Origin: Streptomyces regalis
GTDB taxonomy: Bacteria; Actinomycetota; Actinomycetes; Streptomycetales; Streptomycetaceae
NCBI RefSeq assembly: GCF_001509475.1
Contig: NZ_LLZG01000013.1
Coordinates: 81,437-145,436 of the forward strand
Reading direction: 5' to 3'
DNA: 64,000 nt
Shown here: piece by piece, positions 18,194-26,054 of the stretch
Layout: each line of letters opens with the position of its first letter
How positions within the stretch are numbered: position 1 is the stretch's first letter
The notes under the pieces: model-generated
Seen by the model: the letters and a program-made list of their open reading frames with translations, nothing else
Database searches by the model: none
What the model was told of the DNA's origin: nothing
Made by a program: the position numbers and the translations under genes

Positions 18194-18324
18194 GTGACCT
18201 TCGGGTGCGTCATGCTGGAATCTGCACAGAGAAACCCCGCCACCAGGGGCCGAGACCCAGGGAGTCCGCCATCACCCGCCAGCACGCCACGAACCCGGCA
18301 CCCATCGACGCGAACGAACCGTGG

Positions 18325-18750
18325 ATGCGCGGCCTGCACGCGGACACGGGTTACCTGCTGTACCGCCTGGGCCTGCGCTCGGGTCAGCTGTTCAACACGT
18401 TCCTGCAGGAGTCGGGACTGCGCCTGCGCCACTACGCGGTGCTGCGCTTCCTCGCGACGTCCGACGGGGCGCTCCAGCGCGAGCTGAGCGCGCAGCTCGG
18501 CTACGACCCGAGCGCGATCGTCGGCCTGGTCGACGATCTGGAGAAGCTGGGCTTCGCCGAGCGCCGCCCCTCCCCCGACGACCGCCGCAGCCGGATCGTC
18601 GTCCTCACCGCCGAGGGCCGCACGTTCCTGCGGGACACCGACGAGGCGGGCCTGCGGGTGACGAACGACCTCCTGGACCCGCTGGACCCGGCTGAACGGG
18701 AGACCCTGCACGGCCTGCTCCAGCGGATCGTGGAGGATCGACCCAGCTGA
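18325..18750 (+). CDS. MarR family transcriptional regulator
   Basis: This winged-helix regulator contains the MarR core: LRHYAVLRFLATSDGALQ, recognition region LGYDPSAIVGLVDDLEKLG and wing RRPSPDDRRSRIVVLT. I use ATG 18325 as the conservative start (141 residues). A strong AGGGAG (18259-18264) stands six bases before an ATC at 18271, which may be a near-cognate start adding 18 residues; TTG 18172 and GTG 18205 are also open. It is divergent from the SDR operon and followed by an MHS transporter, and related operator-like sequences occur at both promoters. MarR proteins typically release DNA on binding aromatic acids or their CoA esters. Confidence 0.85.
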   Translation: MRGLHADTGYLLYRLGLRSGQLFNTFLQESGLRLRHYAVLRFLATSDGALQRELSAQLGYDPSAIVGLVDDLEKLGFAERRPSPDDRRSRIVVLTAEGRTFLRDTDEAGLRVTNDLLDPLDPAERETLHGLLQRIVEDRPS

Positions 18751-18751
18751 T

Positions 18752-18770
18752 GTTGTGCAACTTATTGACG
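18752..18770 (+). promoter_or_regulatory. Second MarR-type operator, upstream of the MHS transporter
   Basis: The sequence GTTGTGCAACTTATTGACG directly follows the marR stop codon and precedes the transporter start by 60 bases. It contains a GTTG..CAAC dyad, and its CAACTTATTGACG part resembles CAACTATTGACG on the minus strand of the 18166-18193 site. This suggests one regulator controls both units. Confidence 0.5.
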
Positions 18771-18830
18771 GCCGCACGATGACTGCCTAACTTCACCGGG
18801 GCATCGGCACCGGCCCTCAGGGAGCTCAAC

Positions 18831-20201
18831 GTGCAGCCGTCCCCTCCGTCCCCGTCGTCCGCCCCTCAACCGTCCCCCGACACCCGCCAGTTGCGCCGCG
18901 TCGCCCTGTCCGGGCTGCTCGGCACCGCGGTCGAGTTCTACGACTTCCTCGTGTACGGCACGGTCGCCGCGCTCGTCTTCGGCGATCTGTTCTTCCCCCG
19001 GGCCGACCCCGCGGTCGGCACCATCGCTGCCTTCGGCACCTTCGCCGCGGGCTATCTGGCCCGCCCGCTCGGCGGCATCGTCTTCGGCCACTTCGGCGAC
19101 CGGATCGGCCGCAAGTCGATGATGCTGCTGACCATGGTCCTGATGGGCTGCGGCAGCTTCCTCATCGGCCTCCTGCCCACCTACGACGCGATCGGCGTGT
19201 GGGCGCCCGTCCTCCTCGTCACCTTGCGCGTGGTGCAGGGCCTCGCGATCGGCGGCGAGTGGGGCGGCGCGACCCTCATGGTCGTCGAGCACGCCGAACG
19301 CACCCAGGGCGCCCGGCGCGGCCTGTGGTCCAGCTTCACCCAACTCGGCGCCCCGCTCGGCTCGGTGCTGTCGGCCGGCGTGGTCACGCTGGTCTCCGCC
19401 CTGCCGGACGACGAGTTCCGCGCCTGGGGCTGGCGGGTGCCGTTCCTGCTGAGCATCGTGCTGCTGGCCGTCGGCCTGTTCGTGCGCCTCAAGGTCGCCG
19501 AGAGCCCGCTGTTCGCTCAGGCCAAGCAGCAGCCGGGGCCCGACCGGCCGCCGGTCGTGGAAGTACTGCGGCGGCCGAAGCCCGTACTGCTCGCCGCCTG
19601 TGTCGGCATCGGCGCGTTCACCGCCCAGTCGCTGCTGACCGGATTCATGATCTCGTACGCGGTCGGCCACGGGTACACCCGTCCGCAGGTGCTCACCGCC
19701 GTGACCGTCGCCTCCTGCGTCGCCCTGGTGGTCCTGCCCGCCGCGTCCGCGCTCTCCGACCGGGTCGGCCGGCGCCCGGTGGTGCTGGCCGGCGCCGTCG
19801 CCTCGGCCGCGCTCGCCTTCCCCGTGCTGGCGCTTGTCGACTCCGGCTCCCCCGGGCTGCTGATCCTCGCCCTAGCCCTCGGGCACGGCGTCGCCCAGTC
19901 CACGATGTACGGCCCGCTCGGCGCGCTGCTCAGCGAGATGTTCGGCACCCGGGTCCGCTACACCGGCGCCTCGCTCGGCTACCAGGCGGCCACCCTGCTC
20001 GGCGCCGGGTTCTCGCCGCTCATCGCCAGCAGCCTCCTCGCCTCGTCCGGCGGCAGCAGTACGCCGGTCTCCCTGCTGCTGTGCGGCGGCGCGGCGATCA
20101 CCGCGCTCACCGTGTGGCGGCTGCGCGAGACGCACGCCGACACCCTGGACGCCCCCGCCTCCCCCACCCACACCCCCACGCCGGAAGGGACGCTCCGTTG
20201 A
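18831..20201 (+). CDS. MHS family MFS transporter (proton/metabolite symporter)
   Basis: This 456-residue protein with about twelve membrane helices belongs to the metabolite:H+ symporter family (ShiA, ProP and aromatic acid carriers). Marks are GTAVEFYDFLVYG at the first helix, the loop motif GHFGDRIGRKSMML (about residue 85), and ALSDRVGRRPVVL in the second half. MHS carriers import small organic acids or osmolytes. The gene lies after marR and a related operator, and its stop overlaps the TTG start of the secreted hydrolase gene. It is likely the uptake system for the acid degraded by the neighbouring CoA-ligase operon (inference). Confidence 0.88.
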   Translation: MQPSPPSPSSAPQPSPDTRQLRRVALSGLLGTAVEFYDFLVYGTVAALVFGDLFFPRADPAVGTIAAFGTFAAGYLARPLGGIVFGHFGDRIGRKSMMLLTMVLMGCGSFLIGLLPTYDAIGVWAPVLLVTLRVVQGLAIGGEWGGATLMVVEHAERTQGARRGLWSSFTQLGAPLGSVLSAGVVTLVSALPDDEFRAWGWRVPFLLSIVLLAVGLFVRLKVAESPLFAQAKQQPGPDRPPVVEVLRRPKPVLLAACVGIGAFTAQSLLTGFMISYAVGHGYTRPQVLTAVTVASCVALVVLPAASALSDRVGRRPVVLAGAVASAALAFPVLALVDSGSPGLLILALALGHGVAQSTMYGPLGALLSEMFGTRVRYTGASLGYQAATLLGAGFSPLIASSLLASSGGSSTPVSLLLCGGAAITALTVWRLRETHADTLDAPASPTHTPTPEGTLR

Positions 20202-21577
20202 GATTCCGCACCCGCATCGCCTTACTGACCGTGGCTGCCGTATGCGCGGCCACCGCGACCGCGCTCCCCGCACAGGCGGCGACCGACACCCACCTGGAGG
20301 GACAACTCCCCTCGGGCGCCGCCTACTTGATGGACGTACCCGCCGTCTGGAACGGCACCGTCCTCCTCTACAGCCACGGCTACTCCCCGGCCGGAGCCCC
20401 CAACCCGGCCCAGAACGCCCCCGGTTCGGCCACCCGCGAGAAGCTGCTGGCCGAGGGGTACGCCCTCATCGGCTCCTCCTACGCCACGAACGGCTGGGCC
20501 GTGACGGACGCGGTCCCCGACCAGCTCGCCACGCTGGAGGTGTTCACCGAGAAGTTCGGCCAGGCCAGGCGCACTCTCGCCTGGGGCACGTCGTACGGCG
20601 GCTTCGTCACCACGATGCTCGCCGAGCGGCACCCGGACCGCTTCGACGGCTCGCTGGCGATGTGCGGGCTGGTGCAGGGCGGCGTCGCCAACTGGAACAG
20701 CACCCTGGACCCGGTGTTCGCGCTCAAGACCCTGCTGGCTCCGGACACCGACATCCCCCTCACCGGCTTCACCGGCCAGGCCGAGGCATCCGGCGCCTCG
20801 AACGCCCTCGCCACCGAGCTCACCGCGGCCCAGCAGACCCCCGGGGGCCGCGCCCGGATCGCCCTCGCGGCCGCTTTGCACAACATCCCCGGATACAACG
20901 ACCCCGGTCAGACCGAGCCGGGCCCGACCGACTGGCAGGCCCAGCAGGCCAACCAGTACCAGGCCGTCACCGGGCTCGTGCGGCTGCCCGCGTTCAGCTG
21001 GCGGCAGGAGGCGGAGAGCCGGGCCGGCGGCAACATGTCCTGGAACACCGGCGTCGACTACACCGCCATGCTGGGCCGCTCCCCCCTGTACAAAGAGGTG
21101 AGCGAGCTCTACAAGGAGGCGGGACTGTCCTTGCGCACCGACCTCGCGGCCCTGAACCGCGCACCCCGGATCTCCGCCGACGCCACGGCCGTACGCTGGA
21201 TGCGGCACACCAGCGCCCTTTCCGGCCGTCTCACCGACCCCCACCTCTCCATCCACACCACCGGCGACGCGCTGATCCCCGTCCAGGCCGAGAGCGCCTA
21301 CCGGCGGGCCGCCACCGCGGCGGGCTCCGGCGCCCTGCTCAGCCAGGCCTACGTCGACGCCCCCGGCCACTGCACCTTCACCCCGGGTGAGACGCTCGGC
21401 GCCCTGCACACCCTGGAGCACCGGCTGGACAAAGGCCGTTGGGACACCACGCCCGAAACCCTCAACTCCCGTGCCCAGCAGGAGGATCCGACGACACAGC
21501 CGCGCTACGTGACCTACCGCCCCACCACCTACCCCCGCCCCTACGACCTGGCCCACCCGGGAGACGCCCGGCCATGA
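20198..21577 (+). CDS. Secreted alpha/beta hydrolase
   Basis: This 459-residue protein has a clear Sec signal peptide (RFRTRIALLTVAAVCAATA, cleavage near ALPAQAA). The nucleophile elbow is WGTSYGGFV (about residue 130). The acid is probably Asp in TTGDALIPVQAESAY and the base His in APGHCTFTPGE. It would hydrolyse an ester or amide outside the cell. TTG 20198 overlaps the MFS stop as TTGA, so it is coupled to the transporter; GGAAGGGA lies upstream. An extracellular esterase joined to an importer suggests that the pathway substrate is first released from an ester (inference). The next gene starts on its stop codon. Confidence 0.85.
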   Translation: MRFRTRIALLTVAAVCAATATALPAQAATDTHLEGQLPSGAAYLMDVPAVWNGTVLLYSHGYSPAGAPNPAQNAPGSATREKLLAEGYALIGSSYATNGWAVTDAVPDQLATLEVFTEKFGQARRTLAWGTSYGGFVTTMLAERHPDRFDGSLAMCGLVQGGVANWNSTLDPVFALKTLLAPDTDIPLTGFTGQAEASGASNALATELTAAQQTPGGRARIALAAALHNIPGYNDPGQTEPGPTDWQAQQANQYQAVTGLVRLPAFSWRQEAESRAGGNMSWNTGVDYTAMLGRSPLYKEVSELYKEAGLSLRTDLAALNRAPRISADATAVRWMRHTSALSGRLTDPHLSIHTTGDALIPVQAESAYRRAATAAGSGALLSQAYVDAPGHCTFTPGETLGALHTLEHRLDKGRWDTTPETLNSRAQQEDPTTQPRYVTYRPTTYPRPYDLAHPGDARP

Positions 21578-22329
21578 CCACCCGCTCCGCGCCCGACCGG
21601 CTGCTGTCCGTCCTCGGGGCCTTCGACCTCGAGCATCCGGCGCTGTCCCTGACGGACATCAGCCGACGGGCCGGGCTGAGCCTGACCACCGCGCACCGCC
21701 TCGTGGCCGCCCTCACCGAGTGGGGCGCCCTGGAGCGGGACGAGGCCGGGCTCTACCACGTCGGGCTGCGGCTGTGGGAGCTGGCGGCCCTCGCACCGCG
21801 CGGGCTCGCACTGCGGCAGATCGCCCTGCCGTATCTGGAGGACCTGTACGAGGCGACGCACGAGAACGTGCAGCTGGCGGTCCGGGACGGGCCGGAGGTC
21901 ATCTACATCGAGTGGCTGTCGGGCCGGTCCGCGGTCGGCGTCCACATCCGGGTCGGAGCGCGCTGGCCGCTGCACGCCACCGGGGTGGGGCTGGCCCTGC
22001 TCGCGCACAGTGACCCCGCGTTCCAGGAGGAGTACTGCGCCGGACCGCTCGCCTCCTTCACCCCGTACACCGTCACCGAGCCCGCCCGACTGCGCCGCGT
22101 CCTGGCCGAAGTACGCCGCACGGGAGTGGCGGTCAGCAGCCGCCAGGTCACCGACGACGCCCTGTCGGTCGCCGCACCGGTACGCGGCCCGGGCGGCTCG
22201 GTCATCGCCGCCGTGTCCGTCGTCGTACCCCAGGCCGACGCGCAGGTACCGGTGCTGGTACCGGCGGTACGGCTCGCGGCGCGCGGGATTTCGCGGGGGT
22301 TGGGATGGCAGCCGGAGAAGGAGGGGTAG
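21574..22329 (+). CDS. IclR family transcriptional regulator
   Basis: This 251-residue regulator has an N-terminal winged helix (LSLTDISRRAGLSLTTAHRL, about residues 24-43) and the IclR effector domain (LPYLEDLYEATHENVQLAV, IRVGARWPLHATGVGLALL). IclR proteins often control aromatic acid and short-chain acid pathways. ATG 21574 overlaps the hydrolase stop as ATGA, so regulator, hydrolase and transporter are co-translated. The same neighbourhood has PaaX, MarR and IclR regulators, an unusually regulator-rich set for a single pathway. Confidence 0.9.
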   Translation: MTTRSAPDRLLSVLGAFDLEHPALSLTDISRRAGLSLTTAHRLVAALTEWGALERDEAGLYHVGLRLWELAALAPRGLALRQIALPYLEDLYEATHENVQLAVRDGPEVIYIEWLSGRSAVGVHIRVGARWPLHATGVGLALLAHSDPAFQEEYCAGPLASFTPYTVTEPARLRRVLAEVRRTGVAVSSRQVTDDALSVAAPVRGPGGSVIAAVSVVVPQADAQVPVLVPAVRLAARGISRGLGWQPEKEG

Positions 22330-22339
22330 GCGAGCTCGC

Positions 22340-22503
22340 GGGCAGCCCGGAAAGGGCCGGGTGGGTGACGGGAGCGACCAGGCCGCCGGGACGGACGAAC
22401 CCTGATCACCCCGCCAACCCCGCCCACAGCCTCGACAGCGACGACGAAGACGACGTCGCGGCCGCTGCGGCCGACAAGATCAGGCAGATCGACCCGCCCA
22501 AAG
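22340..22503. repeat. 164-bp direct repeat, copy 1
   Basis: It shares more than 90 percent of positions with 22544-22706, with one single-base gap. Shared landmarks are GGAAAGGGCCGGGTGGGTG, the block GACGAAGACGACGTCGCG, and the end GATCAGGCAGATCGA. In one plus frame it reads DSDDEDDVAAAAADKIRQID, resembling an acidic C-terminal tail, but there is no start codon or ribosome site. Confidence 0.88.
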
Positions 22504-22543
22504 ACCACGTCAGCGGCGAACCCGTGCTGGGCGCTGCGGCACC

Positions 22544-22706
22544 GGGCAGGCCGGAAAGGGCCGGGTGGGTGACGGGAGCGACCAGGCCGCCGGGACGGAC
22601 GAACCCTGATCACCCCGCAACCTCACCCGCGGCCTCGACAGCGACGACGAAGACGACGTCGCGGCCGCTGCGGCCGACCGGATCAGGCAGATCGACGCGC
22701 CCGAAG
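22544..22706. repeat. 164-bp direct repeat, copy 2
   Basis: This second copy follows the first after a 40-bp unrelated spacer, a period of 203-204 bases. The one-base deletion changes the reading frame between copies, arguing against a translated tandem repeat. The stretch 22330-22726 has no recognisable gene besides these copies; it may be the decayed remains of duplicated coding sequence. Confidence 0.88.
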
Positions 22707-22726
22707 TCAGGGCGACCGGGCCTGTC

Positions 22727-23014
22727 CTACAGGCGGACGGTCATCTCCACGGCCACCTCGTCGCCGGACCCGAGTCCCTGCGGAGCTCGTACCGCGTTCT
22801 TGAGCGGCAGCAGATAGCCACCGTCCTTGGGAAAGAGCGACGTCTCGAAGGCGACCTCGCCGACCCGGGCCTCGACCGGGATCACACCCCAGCCGTAGGT
22901 GGCCATCGCGGCCACCTCGCGGATGTCGGCGGACTCCTCGTCCGGCACGCGGACGAAGTAGTACGGCGCCGGCCCGCGCCATTCGATCACGTGGCCGGTG
23001 AAGGCGAGTTCCAT
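22727..23014 (-). CDS. DUF1905 domain-containing protein
   Basis: This small 95-residue protein starts MELAFTGHVIEWRGPAPYYF and ends with GSGDEVAVEMTVRL, matching DUF1905, a small beta-barrel domain of unknown function. The GYLLPLKNAVR segment and the acidic loop VPDEESADI are typical. ATG 23014 has a purine-rich GAGAAGAGG ten bases upstream; GTG 23050 would add twelve residues. It is predicted cytoplasmic. It lies between a repeat region and a decayed transpeptidase gene, so its context gives no pathway clue. Confidence 0.8.
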   Translation of the reverse strand: MELAFTGHVIEWRGPAPYYFVRVPDEESADIREVAAMATYGWGVIPVEARVGEVAFETSLFPKDGGYLLPLKNAVRAPQGLGSGDEVAVEMTVRL

Positions 23015-23144
23015 GCGGTCGGGGCCTCTTCTCTCCCAGGTGGTCCTCACGGGAATCTCAGACTGCCGTGCCGGGATTCAAAGGTTCAACCAAGGAAGTA
23101 CCTGCACGATGCACGCGTACCGCAGCAGAACTCAGGAAGGCGTG

Positions 23145-24320
23145 CCGTGGGCGTCCCGCACCTATCGAAACCGTCGGAGCAGGGCGGCGGGGCGGCGGAC
23201 GCATCCTCTGCTTCGGAGGACGCGAAGTCGGCGGCGTCCGCGCAGGCCTCCGCGAAGCAGCCGACGATCACGGTCACGCCCGCCGACGGCACCGAGAAGG
23301 CCGACTTCACCAGCCCTGTCGAGATCACCGTGACCGACGGCACGCTCGCGTCCGTGAAGGTCACCGGTGACGACGGCTCCGCGCTGGACGGCTCCTTCGA
23401 CGAGGCCCGCACGAAGTGGACTTCGGACAGGAACGGTGTACTCGGGCACCGAGTACACCGTCACGGCCACGGCGGCGGGCGCATCGGCGGCCACGATCAC
23501 GACCTTCACCATCACATCCCCCGGCGAGACCTTCGTCGGCCACTTCACGCCCGAGGCCGGCTCCACCTCCGGCGTCGGCATGCCCGTGTCGATCAACTTC
23601 ACGCACGCCGTCGCCGACAAGGCAGCGGTCCAGAAGGCGATCACGGTCACCGCCGAGCCCGCCGTGGACGTCGTCGGCCACTGGTTCGGCGACACCCGGC
23701 TGGACTTCCGGCCGGAGACGTACTGGGCCGCCGGGACGACCGTCACGCTCAGCCTCCGACTGAAGGACGTCGAGGACTCGGACGGGGTGTACGACGTCCA
23801 GTCCAAGGACGTCACCTTCCGCATCGGCCGCGAGCAGATCAGCACCGTCGACCTCGCCACCCAGAGGATGACGGTCGTCCGGGACGGCGAGACCGTCGCC
23901 ACCTATCCGGTCAGCGGCGGCGGCTCCGACCACACCACCTGGTCCGGGATCATGGTGATCAGCGAGCGGTTCAGGCAGACGCGGATGGAGTCCTCGACGG
24001 TCGGGCTCGGCGACGAGTGCGACATCTCCGACGTCCCGCACGCCCAGCGGCTGACCACGTCCGGCACGTTCGTCCACGGCAACTACTGGGCGTCCACGTC
24101 GGTGTTCGGCCACGAGAACACCAGCCACGGCTGTATCGGCCTGCACGATGCGAAGGGCGCGAGCGACACCTCGGTCGACGGCTACAGGTTCTATGAAAGT
24201 TCGATGCTCGGGGACGTGGTCGTCGTCAGGAACTCGGGCGAGAACACCGTCGATCCGGCCAACGGGCTCAACGGCTGGAACCTGTCGTGGGCGGACTGGA
24301 AGGCGGGGAGTGCGCTTTAG
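23145..24320 (+). pseudogene. L,D-transpeptidase (Ig-like/YkuD), N-terminus lost and frameshifted
   Basis: The remnant begins near KPSEQGGGAADASSASEDA, the linker that normally follows a lipobox, but no signal peptide or lipobox precedes it in frame. The first Ig-like domain (ITVTPADGTEKADF...) runs to about TKWTSDRN (23435). A one-base gain or two-base loss shifts the frame, and the second Ig-like and catalytic domains continue intact from SGTEYTVTATAAG. The catalytic motif SHGCIGLHD is preserved and the C-terminus (GWNLSWADWKAGSAL) is complete. L,D-transpeptidases make 3-3 peptidoglycan cross-links. Loss of both start and frame makes it a likely pseudogene; an assembly error at 23435 would not restore the N-terminus. 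Confidence 0.78.
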
Positions 24321-24422
24321 CACGTATACGCCGTTCATGGCGTGAACGTCCCTGCCCCGAAAGGACTTTCCTTGCTTTAAGTCTTGACGACGCCGATGAC
24401 GGAGAGCACATTGGGCGCACTT

Positions 24423-24436
24423 TGAGAGCGCTCTCA
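24423..24436. promoter_or_regulatory. LacI-type operator upstream of the GH16 gene
   Basis: TGAGAGCGCTCTCA is a perfect 14-bp palindrome 54 bases before the GH16 start. It resembles CebR/BglR-type LacI operators with the central AGCGCT that control glycan hydrolases in actinobacteria. A possible -35 (TTGACG, 24384-24389) lies upstream, so the site would sit around the transcription start. The cognate regulator is not in the window. Confidence 0.65.
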
Positions 24437-24489
24437 GAAGCGAGCGCCCGACACCCGCGCACATCACTCCGTACCCGGGAGGCACCCCC

Positions 24490-25875
24490 ATGAGTGCAAC
24501 CTCCGGCATACCCAGACGGCGACGCGCGCTCATCGCCGTACTCAGCACGCTCGGTCTGGCGGCCGCGGTAGCCACAGCCGCCACCCTGCCCGCGAACGCC
24601 TCCGCCCCCACACCCCCGTCGGGCTGGACGCAGGTCTTCCTCGACGACTTCAACGGCACCGCCGGCACCGGCGTCAACACCTCCAACTGGCAGTACGCGA
24701 CCGGCACTTCGTATCCCGGCGGCCCCGCCAACTGGGGCACCGGCGAGGTCGAGACGATGACGAACAGCACCAGCAACGTCGCGCTCGACGGCAACGGCAA
24801 CCTCCGCATCACCCCGCTGCGCGACTCCGCGGGCCGCTGGACCTCGGGCCGCATCGAGACCAACCGCACCGACTTCCAGCCCCCGGCGGGCGGCAAACTG
24901 CGCGTCGAGGGCCGCATCCAGATGCCCAACGTCACCGGCACCGCCGCAGAGGGCTACTGGCCGGCGTTCTGGATGCTGGGCGCGCCCTACCGCGGCAACT
25001 ACCAGAACTGGCCGAGCGTCGGCGAGCTGGACATCATGGAGAACGTCCAGGGCCGCAACACCGTGTGGGCCACGATGCACTGCGGCACCAACCCGGGCGG
25101 CCCGTGCAACGAGACCACCGGCATCGGCAACTCCACGGCATGTCCCGGCTCGACGTGCCAGTCGGCCTTCCACACCTACACCATGGAGTGGGACCGCTCG
25201 GTGAGCCCCGAGACGATCCGCTTCTACGTCGACGGCACCCAGTTCCACTCGGTCAACGCGAGCCAGATGGACGCGACGACCTGGACCAACGCCACCAACC
25301 ACGGGTTCTTCATCATCCTGAACGTGGCGATGGGCGGCGCCTTCCCGGACGCCTTCGGCGGCGGCCTGGACGGCGACACGCGGTCCGGCGTGCCGATGGT
25401 CGTCGACTACGTCCAGGTGCTGTCGGCCGGTGGGAGCGGTACCACACCCCCGCCTACGGGCAACCGTGACGCCTACAGCGCCATTCAGGCCGAGTCGTAC
25501 GACGGCCAGAGCGGCGCGAGCACCGAGTCCACGTCGGATTCGGGCGGCGGACAGAACATCGGCTCCCTCGCGAACGGCGACTGGGCGCTGTACAAGGGCG
25601 TCAACTTCGGTTCCACGGCGGCCACTCAGTTCGTCGGCCGGGTGGCGAGCGGTGCGGCGGGCGGTGTCAGCGGGCTGGTCGAGGTGCGCCTGGACAGCCG
25701 TGGCAACGCACCCGTCGGCAGCTTCGCGGTGGGCAACACCGGTGGGTGGCAGTCGTGGCGGACCATCCCGGCGAACATCAGCGGGGTGACCGGCACGCAC
25801 GACGTGTATCTCACCTTCACCAGCGGTCAGCCGTCGGACTTCGTGAACGTGAACTGGTTCACCTTCGCCCGCTGA
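24490..25875 (+). CDS. Secreted GH16 endo-beta-1,3-glucanase with CBM6
   Basis: This 461-residue secreted enzyme has a signal peptide (RRRRALIAVLSTLGLAAAVA, cleavage near PANASA). A GH16 jelly-roll catalytic domain (about residues 40-315) has the hallmark ExDxxE in VGELDIMENVQ, followed by a Pro/Thr linker (GSGTTPPPTGNR). A C-terminal CBM6-like module starts at AIQAESYDGQSGAS and ends VNVNWFTFAR. It should cleave beta-1,3-glucans such as laminarin or fungal wall glucan. ATG 24490 follows GGGAGG. A perfect LacI-type palindrome precedes it and a strong terminator follows, so it is probably a monocistronic, glucan-induced gene. Confidence 0.92.
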   Translation: MSATSGIPRRRRALIAVLSTLGLAAAVATAATLPANASAPTPPSGWTQVFLDDFNGTAGTGVNTSNWQYATGTSYPGGPANWGTGEVETMTNSTSNVALDGNGNLRITPLRDSAGRWTSGRIETNRTDFQPPAGGKLRVEGRIQMPNVTGTAAEGYWPAFWMLGAPYRGNYQNWPSVGELDIMENVQGRNTVWATMHCGTNPGGPCNETTGIGNSTACPGSTCQSAFHTYTMEWDRSVSPETIRFYVDGTQFHSVNASQMDATTWTNATNHGFFIILNVAMGGAFPDAFGGGLDGDTRSGVPMVVDYVQVLSAGGSGTTPPPTGNRDAYSAIQAESYDGQSGASTESTSDSGGGQNIGSLANGDWALYKGVNFGSTAATQFVGRVASGAAGGVSGLVEVRLDSRGNAPVGSFAVGNTGGWQSWRTIPANISGVTGTHDVYLTFTSGQPSDFVNVNWFTFAR

Positions 25876-25886
25876 CAGGCGTGTTT

Positions 25887-25928
25887 ACGACGCCCCGCGA
25901 GGCTTCACCGGCCCTCGCGGGGCGTCGT
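25887..25928 (+). terminator. Strong hairpin terminator after GH16
   Basis: Perfect 16-bp arms, ACGACGCCCCGCGAGG and its complement, enclose a ten-base loop, starting eleven bases after the GH16 stop. There is no U-tract, as is common for Streptomyces terminators. Confidence 0.88.
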
Positions 25929-26054
25929 CGACACGAGCGGCTCCGGGCGACTCCGGGCGGGTCCGGGCGGCTCCGCCGGCCGCCACTACGGCTTCGCGCA
26001 TGAAGGGTGGGTGCATGGGCCACTCGGCGCGTACCGTGGCAAATGGAGGACCCC

